Assembly: GCA_026260175.1 (NCBI GenBank)
Contig: JAKCWW010000615.1
Span: 2,037 to 66,036 of the forward strand
Length of the DNA: 64,000 nucleotides
Direction: 5' to 3'
Source: Reticulitermes lucifugus
Lineage: Eukaryota; Arthropoda; Insecta; Blattodea; Rhinotermitidae
Part shown: positions 11,390 through 21,215 of the stretch, in pieces
Numbering within the stretch: the stretch's first letter is position 1
Layout: each line of letters begins with the position of its first letter
The notes under the pieces: generated by a model
What the model was told of the DNA's origin: nothing
Seen by the model: only the letters and a program-made list of their open reading frames with translations
Database searches by the model: none
Program-made: the position numbers and the translations under genes

Positions 11390-11560
11390 GTCCAAAATGT
11401 TATCACAGGAATTGAAGAGTTCCAAAGGAATTGGCTTCAATACATACATGCAGAATGAAGACAAAGAGAATATTGAGTATCATCGGAATACATCCTGAAA
11501 GGGCAAACCAATGGTGAAAATACAAGTTGCAGCTGGAAGATCTAGTAGAAAATTATGCCT
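11390..11560 (+). mobile_element. possible LINE C-terminal fragment
   Basis: With one frame change the sequence reads FQRNWLQYIHAE then RMKTKRILSIIGIHPERA. This resembles the W..HI.RM...R.P post-RT segment of RTE/CR1-type LINEs. It is short and heavily decayed, so a chance resemblance is possible. Confidence 0.3.
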
Positions 11561-11564
11561 AATC

Positions 11565-12825
11565 CTACATACGTAAGGAAAACGACCCTGGTGATTATGA
11601 TGATGATTGTGAATGGAAAGCAGGCAGATGAGGTATTCAGAATTTATTTATTTATTTTTAGACTTATTATGTACAGTGAAATTTCAAGAAGGAAATATAT
11701 ATTAAGCATGCTTTATTTCAAGCAAATATTCTCGATACCCTTGGAATAGCTGAAGGGAGTCGAAAAGACCTTCAGAATGACTGAAGATTGAATTGTTGAC
11801 TTTTCGGATAGGCTCTAGGAGAATTACCTTTTCCAAAAGCAAGTAAATATTCCGTCTAATAAAACAATTATTTTAATAGTGATGATTTCAATTCTTCTAT
11901 CGGACTCATTCCAAAATATTTTAATTACAATAATGGGACGGAATGTAGAAAGAAAAGAAAGAAGTTACAAAGAGAATTTAAATCTGGTGGTTTGTCGAGG
12001 GCCTTGAAGGGGACATTTGCTGGATAAAATCTAACATTCAAAAAGTGCGTTCCGGTGTGTAAGTAGGACTATTAGGAAATATCAGGAAAATATATAAATA
12101 AAGAAAAAAAACAATAAATAGTATCTAAAATAGATACCGAAGCAATTCCTTCCTTTATGAGAGAAGTATGCTCTACTTTCTGACCTAGAAACTCCTCGGA
12201 ACACTGCGCTTCGTTTTTTGTGCTACCCTACGCCATTATTTGTTAAATCCTTAGTTTAAGGCACTCTCTTCCTTCCATTGAAGACTTCCTCTGTGGTAAG
12301 TGATGAATGGAAATCCGGACGCTTTCTGCTTTGTAGAAGTTGGTCGATATACGTACACAATAAGTCTTCGGGGATATGAAATCATCAACCATATAACTTA
12401 TTTTCTTTCTTATACGATACAAGAAAAAAGAATCTCAAAGGAAGTAGCTCGGATGTTTTTCTGAAACCAAACACAATGTTGTCACAATTCAGTGATATGT
12501 TACTTACTGGTATATTATTGCTATGCCATCGTAACTGGCAGAAATGTATAGAATTAATATTTGTGAAAGCTTTTCCATTTATTTCAACACGCAATGTTGA
12601 AAAGTTTAAATTTTCGCAGGTGTATTTGACAGCTATGCAGCAGTACTAGAATCAACGACAAATAAGGCCAACTTGTACATTCTCTTGTTGTCTATATCTG
12701 TCGTTATGCTGATTCCATGAATGTTTTGGGGAAACTGATAGTCTCTGACCTTGTCAAAAATTTTCCTTGTTTATAGGATCGGAAAGATATTTTGTTTTCC
12801 TTTACAAAAGCCCGCAATTGAGCCG
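11565..12825. other. AT-rich stretch, nothing recognised
   Basis: Short frames only (for example 12385-12594 on the minus strand), with no supporting signals. Confidence 0.4.
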
Positions 12826-12831
12826 TGTCTT

Positions 12832-13110
12832 TGTGGCCCGGGACAGCGTAGTCGGTATAGCGACTCGCTATGGGCTGGACAGCCCGGGGATCGAATTCCC
12901 GTGGGGATGAGATCTTCTTCGCCTGTCAAGGGCGTCCAAGGGGCCCACCCAGCCTCCTGTAAAATGGGTACCGGTGGTAAAGCGGCCGGGGCGTAGCTTT
13001 GACCACCCACCCCCATCTATTGCCGAGGTTAAAGAAAGAGTGTAGCTATATATCTACTACTATTCTCAAACTTCATGGCCTGTTCTAGGGTGAAATTCAC
13101 CTTTTAATTA
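12832..13110 (+). mobile_element. tRNA-derived SINE, family B
   Basis: Head GGGACAGCGTAGTCGGTATA contains a box A match, and GGGATCGAATTCC is the box B. The body has GGCCCACCCAGCCTCC, TAAAGCGGCCGGGGCGTAG, GACCACCCACCC and GCCGAGGTTAAAGAAAGAG. The 3' end is CATGGCCTGTTCTAGGG with an ACCTTTT tail. The same order is seen on the minus strand at 20472-20752, 40870-41132 and 50020-50318. The antisense 81-codon frames here are SINE sequence. Confidence 0.88.
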
Positions 13111-13114
13111 GTTC

Positions 13115-13345
13115 GTATCTTCAGCCAGTTCTTTCCAGTCCACTCTCACACACGCTCTTTTTAACGTAAATTTTAATAGTATCCTCCCATGTATGCAGGT
13201 CTTTCAAGAGGTTCTATGCCTAGGCTTTTCTAACCACGGTTTTGCGTGCATTCCTCATCTTTGTCATATGCACTGCTTTTCTCGCCCATTTTATTCTCTT
13301 TGACTTGAAAACTCTAGCAATAATCGCATAAATGTACCAGTTCTA
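13115..13345 (-). mobile_element. LINE family 2 C-terminal fragment
   Basis: Minus strand translates, across frame changes, to RVLKSKRIKWARKAVHMTKM and later TWEDTIKIYVKKSVCESGLE. This corresponds to the family segment around RW.GHV.RM...RPRRRWEDNIKMDL. It lies directly beside the tail of the SINE at 12832-13110. Confidence 0.55.
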
Positions 13346-13349
13346 AGTA

Positions 13350-14740
13350 AGGTTTCTTACTAAACATTTTTCTCTCTCATTCTCTTACTTCCTCTCCGGT
13401 TCAGAAAATCTCCTCAACAGTTCGTTCCAGAACACCTTCATCTATACACTTCCCTTAGTCTAGGAAGTCAAGTTTTAGGTCCATATCAAAAAAAGGTAAA
13501 ATTATATTCTTTTAACGTTTACCTTTATCGGTAGGCATCTGGAAGATAGGGATTCTGAATTCAATGATAGCAGTCATTCGTCACAATCTACTCTTAAGGT
13601 CTTTGTGCACTTAACGAAAGTTTTTAATTTTTACATAATTTTCTTTAAGATTTTCACACTTTGGAATATTTCGAAATATTTATTACTTGCCTTTTTTTAA
13701 CTTTCTGCCTTTCGGAGAAAACCTGTGAAGGTAAATATGGAGAATTTGTTATTATAGCTGAAAAGGCGTCTGAGGAATGTTTTACTTTAAGCTTACATAT
13801 TTATAGATATCTTCAGTAGACCACTATATATTGCTCTCAGCTTAAGACTTTCAGCAAACCTGAATAGCGATTAGGTGCCATATAAACTACCCAATTAGTG
13901 ACCAAGAAACCATGTAGTAAGAAGTTGTTGCGTGATTTCCTACTTTATGTATTATTTTGCACATTGATCTTTGTTCTTGCATATCCGCAATGGTAAACTT
14001 AATAAAAATAAGTAAATAGAGTAATATAATAAGAAATTTCACATAGTAAAGCGATATAATTCACCCTTCAAATATCCACGTGTATAATCAATTTAATACA
14101 AATGAAGGAAGAGATTTTTTAGAACCTTAGTATTTCAGAATTATCTTTACTGTCCTCTAACAATAAAGGCCATTATAGAGACTAAAGTACTTTACAAATA
14201 CATAAACTTACTATACCATAGATAGCGATAACTTCAAATATTAAGGTATCCTGAATTGGACGTCTGTGTTTCGTTTCTGGATTTAAGCACTGCAACTGTT
14301 TTTCTTCATCACCTCTAGTGCCCACTGACACTCTTATATGGCAGGTAGGGCGAAAGGGGATATATCTCAATAGGGTAAAGGTGACAGGATTTTGAATCTA
14401 ACTATTCCGTGCCAATAATGCCTAAACTTGGTAAGAATAAGTAAAACTTTAAACCCACGTCACCTACAAATTCGATAACTTGGTGCATAAAGATACTCGT
14501 AGAAATGCTTTTGTTTCTCCTATTACCAAATATCGGGTTTATTTATTCCCATATTACATAAAGATTCCTGCATCAGTAGCTGCTTACTCCACTTGTGCAA
14601 AGCAAAGCGTATTCCTGTCTGTTCATTACTGAATGATTTCATTCCCTTTTCTTTAACAGAAATATTTACCCTTTTTCCACAAAGTGATTTAATTGTTAGG
14701 GTAAAGTATAGGCAGTTAATATTTGGGCTCTTTACTATAA
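13350..14740. other. AT-rich stretch, nothing recognised
   Basis: No recognisable repeat end, array or exon. Frames of 62 and 79 codons on the minus strand (14182-14370, 14523-14762) have no support, and the second runs into the SINE. Confidence 0.4.
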
Positions 14741-14746
14741 CCACAC

Positions 14747-15010
14747 GAACCGGATAGCTCAATCAGTACAGGGACTAGGCCACGTGTTGAAGGACTAGAG
14801 GACTGTGGTTCTATACCTGGTGGGGGAGATGTCGCTGTTGACCAACGCATCTAGGCGAGCTCTGCGTTTCACTCACGCTCGAATCCACTCGGCATCGCGA
14901 GTTCTGTCGCCTGGGGTCAAGCGGTTGGTGTGCTACGATCGCCGCTCACATCTGTCTAGTACCGAGGGCTGGAACTGGCTCTAAGCATGTGTTCACTGTA
15001 CTCCTTGTCA
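14747..15010 (+). mobile_element. tRNA-derived SINE, family D
   Basis: Head AACCGGATAGCTCAATCAGT gives a box A, and TGTGGTTCTATACCTGG about 45 bp on gives a diverged box B. The unrelated body includes CACTCGGCATCGCGAG and GTACCGAGGGCTGG blocks. It is the only copy in this window, so its 3' boundary is approximate. Confidence 0.65.
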
Positions 15011-15100
15011 TGAGGTTCAGGTTCTAAAATGAAATAATATGACATTGCCCAATCTTTATATCACTTTGCATGATTTCAGGCTTCCGCCGCAATGTAGATG

Positions 15101-15239
15101 AGATCTGCGCTCTTCTGGGTTATTACGCAGTGTAGAATGGTAATTGTTTATCGACGTTTTAGGACCGATAGATTGTCCCGAAACTTCAATACATAATTGC
15201 CACTCTACGCTGCGTACTATCCCAGAAGAGCGCAGATCT
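15101..15239. mobile_element. foldback MITE (almost entirely inverted repeat)
   Basis: AGATCTGCGCTCTTCTGGG at 15101-15119 is repeated in inverse at 15221-15239. The similarity continues inward for about 65 bp per arm, through TACGCAG.GTAGA.TGG.AATT, leaving only ~10 bp in the middle. Arms are about 80-85% identical overall, with the outer 19 bases perfect. No transposase frame is present. No unambiguous target duplication is visible, so the superfamily is unassigned. Confidence 0.8.
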
Positions 15240-15524
15240 TGTCTTATTATTACCAGTTGCCTTGGCGCCACCTACTGATAAATCTAGTAAGTTCTAAAGA
15301 TATCACTTTACATATTAAAGAGTATAAAGTCGCACGGTGACGAAACAGAGGCGTATATGAGTTGCTGCAGGCATTGGAAATTTTATGGAATTCTACCAAA
15401 TAACTATACAGAGAGGGTGTGTAGTACTCACTTAAATGGGCAGAAAAGTCCCCGTTAACATGTGCCCAGTACGTTCTGAGATGTCGGTGGATAAATGTAC
15501 CCACACTAATGTCACTTCAAAACA

Positions 15525-15950
15525 CAAACGTCGAATGTATATTAATGTCTGGGAAGGCATCTTAGGAGATCAGTTCTTAGGACCATTTGTCTTACCCAAC
15601 CCACTAAGAGGTGTAGGGTGTCTTCGGTTTTTTTAATGATTTGCCAGTAATCTTGGAAGATGTGCTTCTTAATTAAGGACGACAAATGTGGTGCATGTAT
15701 GATGGGACACCAACACGTTTTCTCCTCATTGTCAGACAGAACCTGAACCAGACTTTAGGTCGACAGTGGACAGGACGTGGAGGTCCAGTCAGCTGGCCTG
15801 CAGGATTCCCTGCCTTTAATCTTCTGGATTTTTGGCTGTGGGACACCTAAAGACGTATGCAGACACAATGAATGACGTACAAGTTGTACAGCATTGAGTA
15901 GAGAGTCCCTGTCGGGGATTCGAGCAAAACCATAAATTTTTGTGAGATGA
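15525..15950 (+). pseudogene. fossil DDE transposase, IS630/Tc1/mariner superfamily
   Basis: Frame one reads NVWEGILGDQFLGPFVLP (from ~15541). After frame changes near 15635, NDLPVILEDVLL follows, then WCMYDGTPTRFLLIVRQNLN, WTGRGGPVSWPAGFPAFNLL and DFWLWDT. These match the catalytic core of insect transposases with W.MHDGAP.H, GRGGP..WP.RSPDLNPLDF.LW. The second catalytic Asp (YDG) is kept, while the SPDLNPLD segment is altered to FPAFNLLD. In-frame stops occur at 15634-15639, 15672-15674, 15848-15850 and 15869-15871. The DNA-binding N-terminus was not found. It cannot be active. Confidence 0.8.
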
Positions 15951-16246
15951 ATAATTAAAAGTTTTGTTGATATACATGAAAACCACATATAGCATCTGCT
16001 GTAGAAATAATATGAACATCACTCATATTTCAGCAAGAACTGGTGTTTGGACATATGTTGACTGGGAGTTTTATGCTCAAGCCAGTGATTATTACAGACA
16101 CTTAAAATCTGTAACCCCTTTATTAACATCAGTACATTATAATAATAAAACATATTTCGCGTTATATGGCCATTTTTGTAGGAAAGCAATGAATGTTATC
16201 AATTTATTTTTGCAGTTAATATGTACTTGCAGACAACTCGCGTTTT

Positions 16247-16683
16247 AAATTTAGTGCGTATAGGCCTATCTAACACAAAATTTAGTGCACATAGGCCTAT
16301 CTAACACAAATTGTAGTGCGTATAGGCTTATCTAACACAAAATTTATTGCGTATAGGCCTATCTAACACAACATTAATGCACATAGGGCTATCTAACACA
16401 AAATTTAGTGCGTATAGGCCTATCTAACACAAAATTTATTGCGTATAGGCCTATCTAGCACAAACTTTAGTGCACATAGGCCTATCTAACACAAAATGTA
16501 GTGCGTATAGGCCTATCTAACACAAATTTTAGTGCATACAGGCCTATCTAACACAAAATTTAGTGCGTATAGGCCTATCTAACACAAAATTTAGTGCATA
16601 CAGGCCTATCTAACACAAAATTTAGTGCCTATAGGCCTATCTAACACAATATTTAGTGCGTATAGGCCTATCTAACATAAAAT
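16247..16683 (+). repeat. 31-bp satellite, 14 copies
   Basis: Fourteen head-to-tail copies of a ~31-bp unit built around the palindrome ATAGGCCTAT, followed by CTAACACAAAATTTAGTGC. Most units are 31 bp with one to four changes; one is 30. Variation is concentrated in the hexamer before AGGCCT: GCGTAT, GCACAT, GCATAC and GCCTAT types alternate in a non-random order. The array begins just after the stop of the 94-codon frame at 15964-16248, which has no other support. Confidence 0.97.
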
Positions 16684-16689
16684 TAATCG

Positions 16690-16980
16690 AAATCCCTTAA
16701 GTGATAGCGCAGATGGAAGATAGGAGTAACTTATCGCATTCCCTCCCGTTACGCATTTGCTTGTCTGCTTCCTGCTAGAATAGCATAAAACCATGGAACT
16801 TAGTAAATTAGGACTACAAGGGGCAGATTTATTAATCGTATATTCCAATCAATGCAACGGTCTTGATTGCAGGATTTCCCCACATTGTAATATAGAACAC
16901 AGTACAATTTTTCCTACCTACTGCTCATTCTAACAATATAGCCAGAAGTGAGAGGATACCTCAACTGCAGCAAGGCTTAG
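16690..16980. other. unique-looking spacer
   Basis: No feature seen between the satellite and the open frame that follows. Confidence 0.4.
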
Positions 16981-17316
16981 ATGATTTACGGTGTGAGGAC
17001 ATTGCATTACGAGATGCCACGAGGGAGAGCAGCGGATAAAGGGAGGGTATTTATACCAGAGAAGTGGAATAGGTGGATAGATGGATGGATTGAGGGAATG
17101 AAGAGAGGAAGAGGTACAGTAGGAGGTGGTTTTGGTGACGAGGAGGACCGTAGTGGTCTTTACGTTGGGCTAAGCAATCGCGTATGCTACGTGGCTTGGT
17201 TGCATAATTGGCTTGCTCTTTCCCGTGGTCTACTGGCTATTTCAATACAAGAGGGAGACAGTGTCCGCATGAGTGATTCTCTTGGTTTTAGGACATACAA
17301 AGTGAGGCTAGGCTGA
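16981..17316 (+). CDS. unrecognised open frame, 111 codons; doubtful
   Basis: ATG at 16981 runs to TGA at 17316. The centre is Gly/Arg-rich (GRGTVGGGFGDEEDRSG) and the DNA is purine-rich there. No domain, signal peptide or splice signal supports it, and no homologous family comes to mind. It is longer than chance usually gives in AT-rich DNA, but local purine bias removes stop codons. Confidence 0.12.
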   Translation: MIYGVRTLHYEMPRGRAADKGRVFIPEKWNRWIDGWIEGMKRGRGTVGGGFGDEEDRSGLYVGLSNRVCYVAWLHNWLALSRGLLAISIQEGDSVRMSDSLGFRTYKVRLG

Positions 17317-19049
17317 GAGAGCAGCATTCAGATATGTCAGACGGGATGAAAGAATGTATAAATGATTGCAGCTGGAGGAAACAGGATGGTCCAGGAATCA
17401 GAAAGCCTGCAGGACGCTAATTAGATCACATCACATCCTCTATTATATAGGCTTGTGAATTCCCAATAATATTATCGAACTCTTTTTGGAATACGACTTG
17501 CAGTACTACTTGTTTCAATTATGAGATTATACTAAAGAGGCCTTGTTATATGTGCCTACATATTTCATCCACATAACAGCAGCGCCTTTTCAGTAAACAA
17601 TAACATATTTTTTAAAACTTTTGTATAAGAAAGGACGATAAATAAAGAGCTAAGAAAGGCAAGGAGGATATAATATTAATGACAACCTAAAGGAGATTTG
17701 TAAATTTATTGTTCTTGTTTAACTATGCCTGTTCTTAAACGTGTTTCAACGACAGTATGGCAAAGACATTAAATTGCCAAAATGAAAAAAAGTTAATATT
17801 TGCAAATAAGAAACGAAAACGAACAGTCATTACAGAAATCATTCTAATAGGTAGATATTCTGAATAGAACCTAATTAAAATTGAGTGACTTATCTCACAA
17901 TTATATGACCAAACTGCATGGTATAATCAATTTTACTTTCATAGGAATATTAAACAAATTTGTAATTACATCAAGTAATATATTTCCAAATGGACATTAT
18001 TTCAAAACAGGTCTATTACAGCAGCAAACATAAAATTCATTAAACGACTGATTGAGGTGTTTTATTATTGTTGTTATTATCACTATCTTTGTAATTTGCA
18101 ACAATAGACATTATATAAATGTATATATATATAAGTTAGGTTGAAGTAATTAGTACTCTAGTCCAAGCTGCGGTACATCGATACCCTGCTTCTTGTAAGT
18201 GACTTTCAAACAACTGCAGTTTCTCATCCATTCTGATACTGTCAGTTCACAGATACTTATTTGGTTAATCAGAAGCTGTTCTGCCTTTAGTGTTTACCAC
18301 TGCATAAAAGTCAGTTCTTTAGATCAATGCGTTTCTGTAGGTCATGTATTGAAACTAATTATATTTCTTTAACTGACATCATTAATCTGCCAGACACACG
18401 CAGTTTAGTGTATAAAGGTTCTTTGTCCAAATTATTACATTTATTTAAGATATATTCACTTTTATATTAATGCCTTTTTTGTAATTCTGTTTTGCTCGTC
18501 TTTAAACTCGGTCTTCTTTAATATCTGCTTATATTTTCTCTTTTAAATTGTAGTTTCGTGCAGTGCTTGTCAATATTGGTTTTATTGCTTTGCCGCCAAC
18601 ATTATTAAACTGATTTGAATTGTACTCTTCTTCTTCTACTACTACTACCACTACCACTAATGCTTGTAGTAGTAGCAGGATTACAATTACTAAGCTGCTG
18701 TCGTCTTTATTATGGTATAAATATACATTCAATTCTACTACTGTCCTTCATGTTCGTGGGGTTTCACTGCATAGACATATGATAGATATTTAACTAAGCA
18801 ATAACGTATAATTACAATTGTGGCATCACAAGTATCTCTACTGATGTATAATATTCCTAGTCACTTATGCTGAGTGTATACGCGTAGACATAGCGTGGGG
18901 GAGGAGAATAGCAGATGTTGTAGGTTATTGCTGTGGGTGGAGATACGTCTATGTCATATCTGAGACAGTCTGGAGACGCCATTAGTGACGCTACGTCAGC
19001 GGTGAACGATGACACGCACACATCTGGAAGTTGACGACGGTTTTCATTT
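17317..19049. other. AT-rich stretch with short simple repeats
   Basis: Contains a short TA run near 18118-18132 and an impure TTC/TAC/ACC triplet block at about 18626-18680 that creates a Val/Glu-rich minus-strand frame. Nothing else was recognised. Confidence 0.45.
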
Positions 19050-19215
19050 ACAATGGGATATTAGTCAAGATCGGTGGTCACAGTTTCGTGAGCCATCACG
19101 GACATTTGTGGCAGAATTTTAAAACGAAAGTTTGCAGTGTTGACCTAACGTTGACATTGATCCGAAATACAGACAGAGAGGCAGGCAAATAGACAGACAG
19201 ACAGACGGACAATAG
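19050..19215 (-). repeat. relic of family F with CAGA-repeat core
   Basis: An ATACAGACAGAGAGGCAGG and CAGACAGACAGACGGACAAT block ending in ATAGTCTTT resembles the minus-strand form of the dispersed repeat at 43695-44190. Only the junction region is recognisable. Confidence 0.35.
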
Positions 19216-19397
19216 TCTTTCCTTCATGGACCCTAATTCTAGAAGCACAGTTCGAATTTTGTTCACTGCACAATACTGTATTATGTAATAGCATTGACGT
19301 AATGAATGCCAGAAACAGCTACTTTTTAAAACTTTAAGGAAATAACAAAAAATGCTCTAGATTAAAATATAAATTTTGTACAAATAAAGCACTACAA

Positions 19398-19440
19398 CTC
19401 GGACATGTTTCGACCTTTGATAGTTAATCCTCAAGGAGTG
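19398..19440 (-). ncRNA. hammerhead-ribozyme-like motif
   Basis: Minus strand: TTGAGGA at the core position, a ~15-nt stem II region, then CGAAACATGTCCGAG. ACATGT is a perfect palindrome and would leave GTC at the cleavage position. Followed by TTTATTTGTAC. The core heptamer differs from CTGANGA and stem II is weak. Confidence 0.3.
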
Positions 19441-19639
19441 TACATCAATATTTGTATAAAACGTAGCTTATAACTAGATAAAATAAGTTAAAGAAAGCAA
19501 CTACTTATTTAGCTAAGCACTATATAATTACAAGTCTGACAAATTTACTTAGGAAATTAACCCAAGGAAGATGAGATAGTTGGGGCTTGTAGTACACACT
19601 GAAAGCTGAGAAAAGCATATAAATTTTGCATCCGAAAAC

Positions 19640-19770
19640 TTTAATAGAAGAGATCATTTGGTAGACATAGCGTAGACGGGAAGATAATATTAAAATGGAT
19701 ATTAGGTCAAGAATGTGTGAGGGTGTGAACTGGATATGGAGATAGCTCGAGATAAGATCCAACAACAAAA
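19640..19770 (+). mobile_element. LINE family 2 C-terminal fragment
   Basis: Reads RRREDNIKMDIRSRMCEGVN, matching RRRWEDNIKMDL of the family with one changed Trp. The preceding REIIW corresponds to RPFG. Truncated on both sides. Confidence 0.6.
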
Positions 19771-19774
19771 TTCT

Positions 19775-20470
19775 ATGGACATGGTAATCGAACCTTGGGT
19801 CGTCGGATCATGAATAATGTTATACTTCTCTATTTAAATGCTTCTGTTCATACCAACGGCCACGGTCACAGTCACGTCACGGGGTGCTCAAAAGAGCTTG
19901 AGAATTTTTGGAAAGAATATTTGACACAAAAGTAATTCGATTAATGCCAAGTCTTTATTTCTTACGTTTTGGACACATTTGAAGCAATATTAGCTTTCCT
20001 GAGTTGCTACTACAGCCTTCAGTGTCCACATTCTTTCCAGATCCCTGACCGTGGACTTGCCTTGACTTGAGCGTGAGGGTACCAATAGTGTGAGTCAAGT
20101 GTTTACATCGTTTGAAGTTTGTGGACGGTATCATATTGGTTATCTCGATCCAAATCGAATCATATTTGTATCCTTAATTGCCACTAAAACTGAGGTATCA
20201 TTTTCGTAAGTACGAATACATTGTTTTACCTTATCACCATTACCATTTTGTTGCCCAGACCAAATACGGCACAGAATAAAAATGAGGACAATATAAGTGA
20301 AATTCCATCTCGATATAAACTTCTTACCAACAACTGTCAAATTAATTTCACTTTCGTTTATTTAATCAGATATAAGGCAATTTCAATACATAAATTTGCC
20401 GTTAAATTCAATGAGACAGAAATATTAGTCACATAATTTTACATGACTAGAGATATTTTTCTATAAAAGT
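19775..20470. other. spacer, nothing recognised
   Basis: Contains only short frames (for example 20140-20340 minus and 20221-20436 plus, overlapping each other). Confidence 0.4.
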
Positions 20471-20471
20471 A

Positions 20472-20752
20472 AAATTCGCTCTAGAACAGGCAGGAAGCCC
20501 CAGAGGTGGAGCATAAGAGTAGCTCTACTCTTTCTTTAACCTCGGCACTAGATGGAGATGGGTGGTCAACGCCACTCGCTGGCCGCTTTACGAACGTGAA
20601 AGATAACCGGTGCCCTTTTTACACGACGCTGGGTGGGCAACAGGGCCGGTCTGGACGGGTGCGGAAAATCTCGCACCCACCGGTATTCGATCCCCAGAAC
20701 GCCCAGCCCGTAGCGGGTAACTATGCCGACTACGCTATCCCGGCCTGCGATA
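20472..20752 (-). mobile_element. tRNA-derived SINE, family B
   Basis: Minus-strand copy: head GGCCGGGATAGCGTAGTCGG, box B-like GGGATCGAATACC, body CCGCACCCGTCCAGACCGG and TAAAGCGGCCAGCGAG, then CGAGGTTAAAGAAAGAG and a CTGTTCTAGAGCGAATTTTAC end. Possible old target duplication: GATATTTTTCTATAAAAG against GATACTGTCTTATAATAG, 13 of 18 matching. The 85-codon plus-strand frame at 20506-20763 is antisense SINE. Confidence 0.88.
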
Positions 20753-21054
20753 CTGTCTTATAATAGATGAATAAAGTATAAGGCAACAACTGTACATACT
20801 TTTCCTTAATATTAAGCAGATAGAGAGTTTTTTTTGTTTCTAGAAATTATGACGCCTTTCCACACACACACACATGTAGATTCGGGTGTTTATACATGTA
20901 TAATTGTACTTTGTGTGGGTGTATGTATGCATGTATGACGATAATTGCAAGAACTTAGGTAAATTCGTAATTATGTGATGTAGGTGTCCATTTCTAGGCA
21001 TAATTTCCACTTGCACGTAATTCAAATATAAAGCGGTTTTCTCTACTCCGTAAA

Positions 21055-21215
21055 GTCCTGCCGGACCTGGGACCCACACACCCTGCTACTTAAAGATATC
21101 GGCAATCTTTTCTAGGCGGGTAAAGCGTCCACGGCGTGAAGTTGACCGCCCACCTTTCCCTATGTACATTCATAGCGTGAACAGTGAAAACGTTTCCTTT
21201 AACTTTAATCTATAC
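21055..21215 (+). mobile_element. degenerate SINE family B, 3' half
   Basis: GGCGGGTAAAGCGTCCACGG, GTGAAGTTGACCGCCCACC, CATTCATAGCGTGAACAG and a CCTTTAACTTTAA tail follow the order of the 3' half of family B. The tRNA head is lost or unrecognisable. Confidence 0.55.

Noticed and set aside
20506-20763. 85-codon plus-strand frame
   Set aside because: Entirely antisense to SINE family B.
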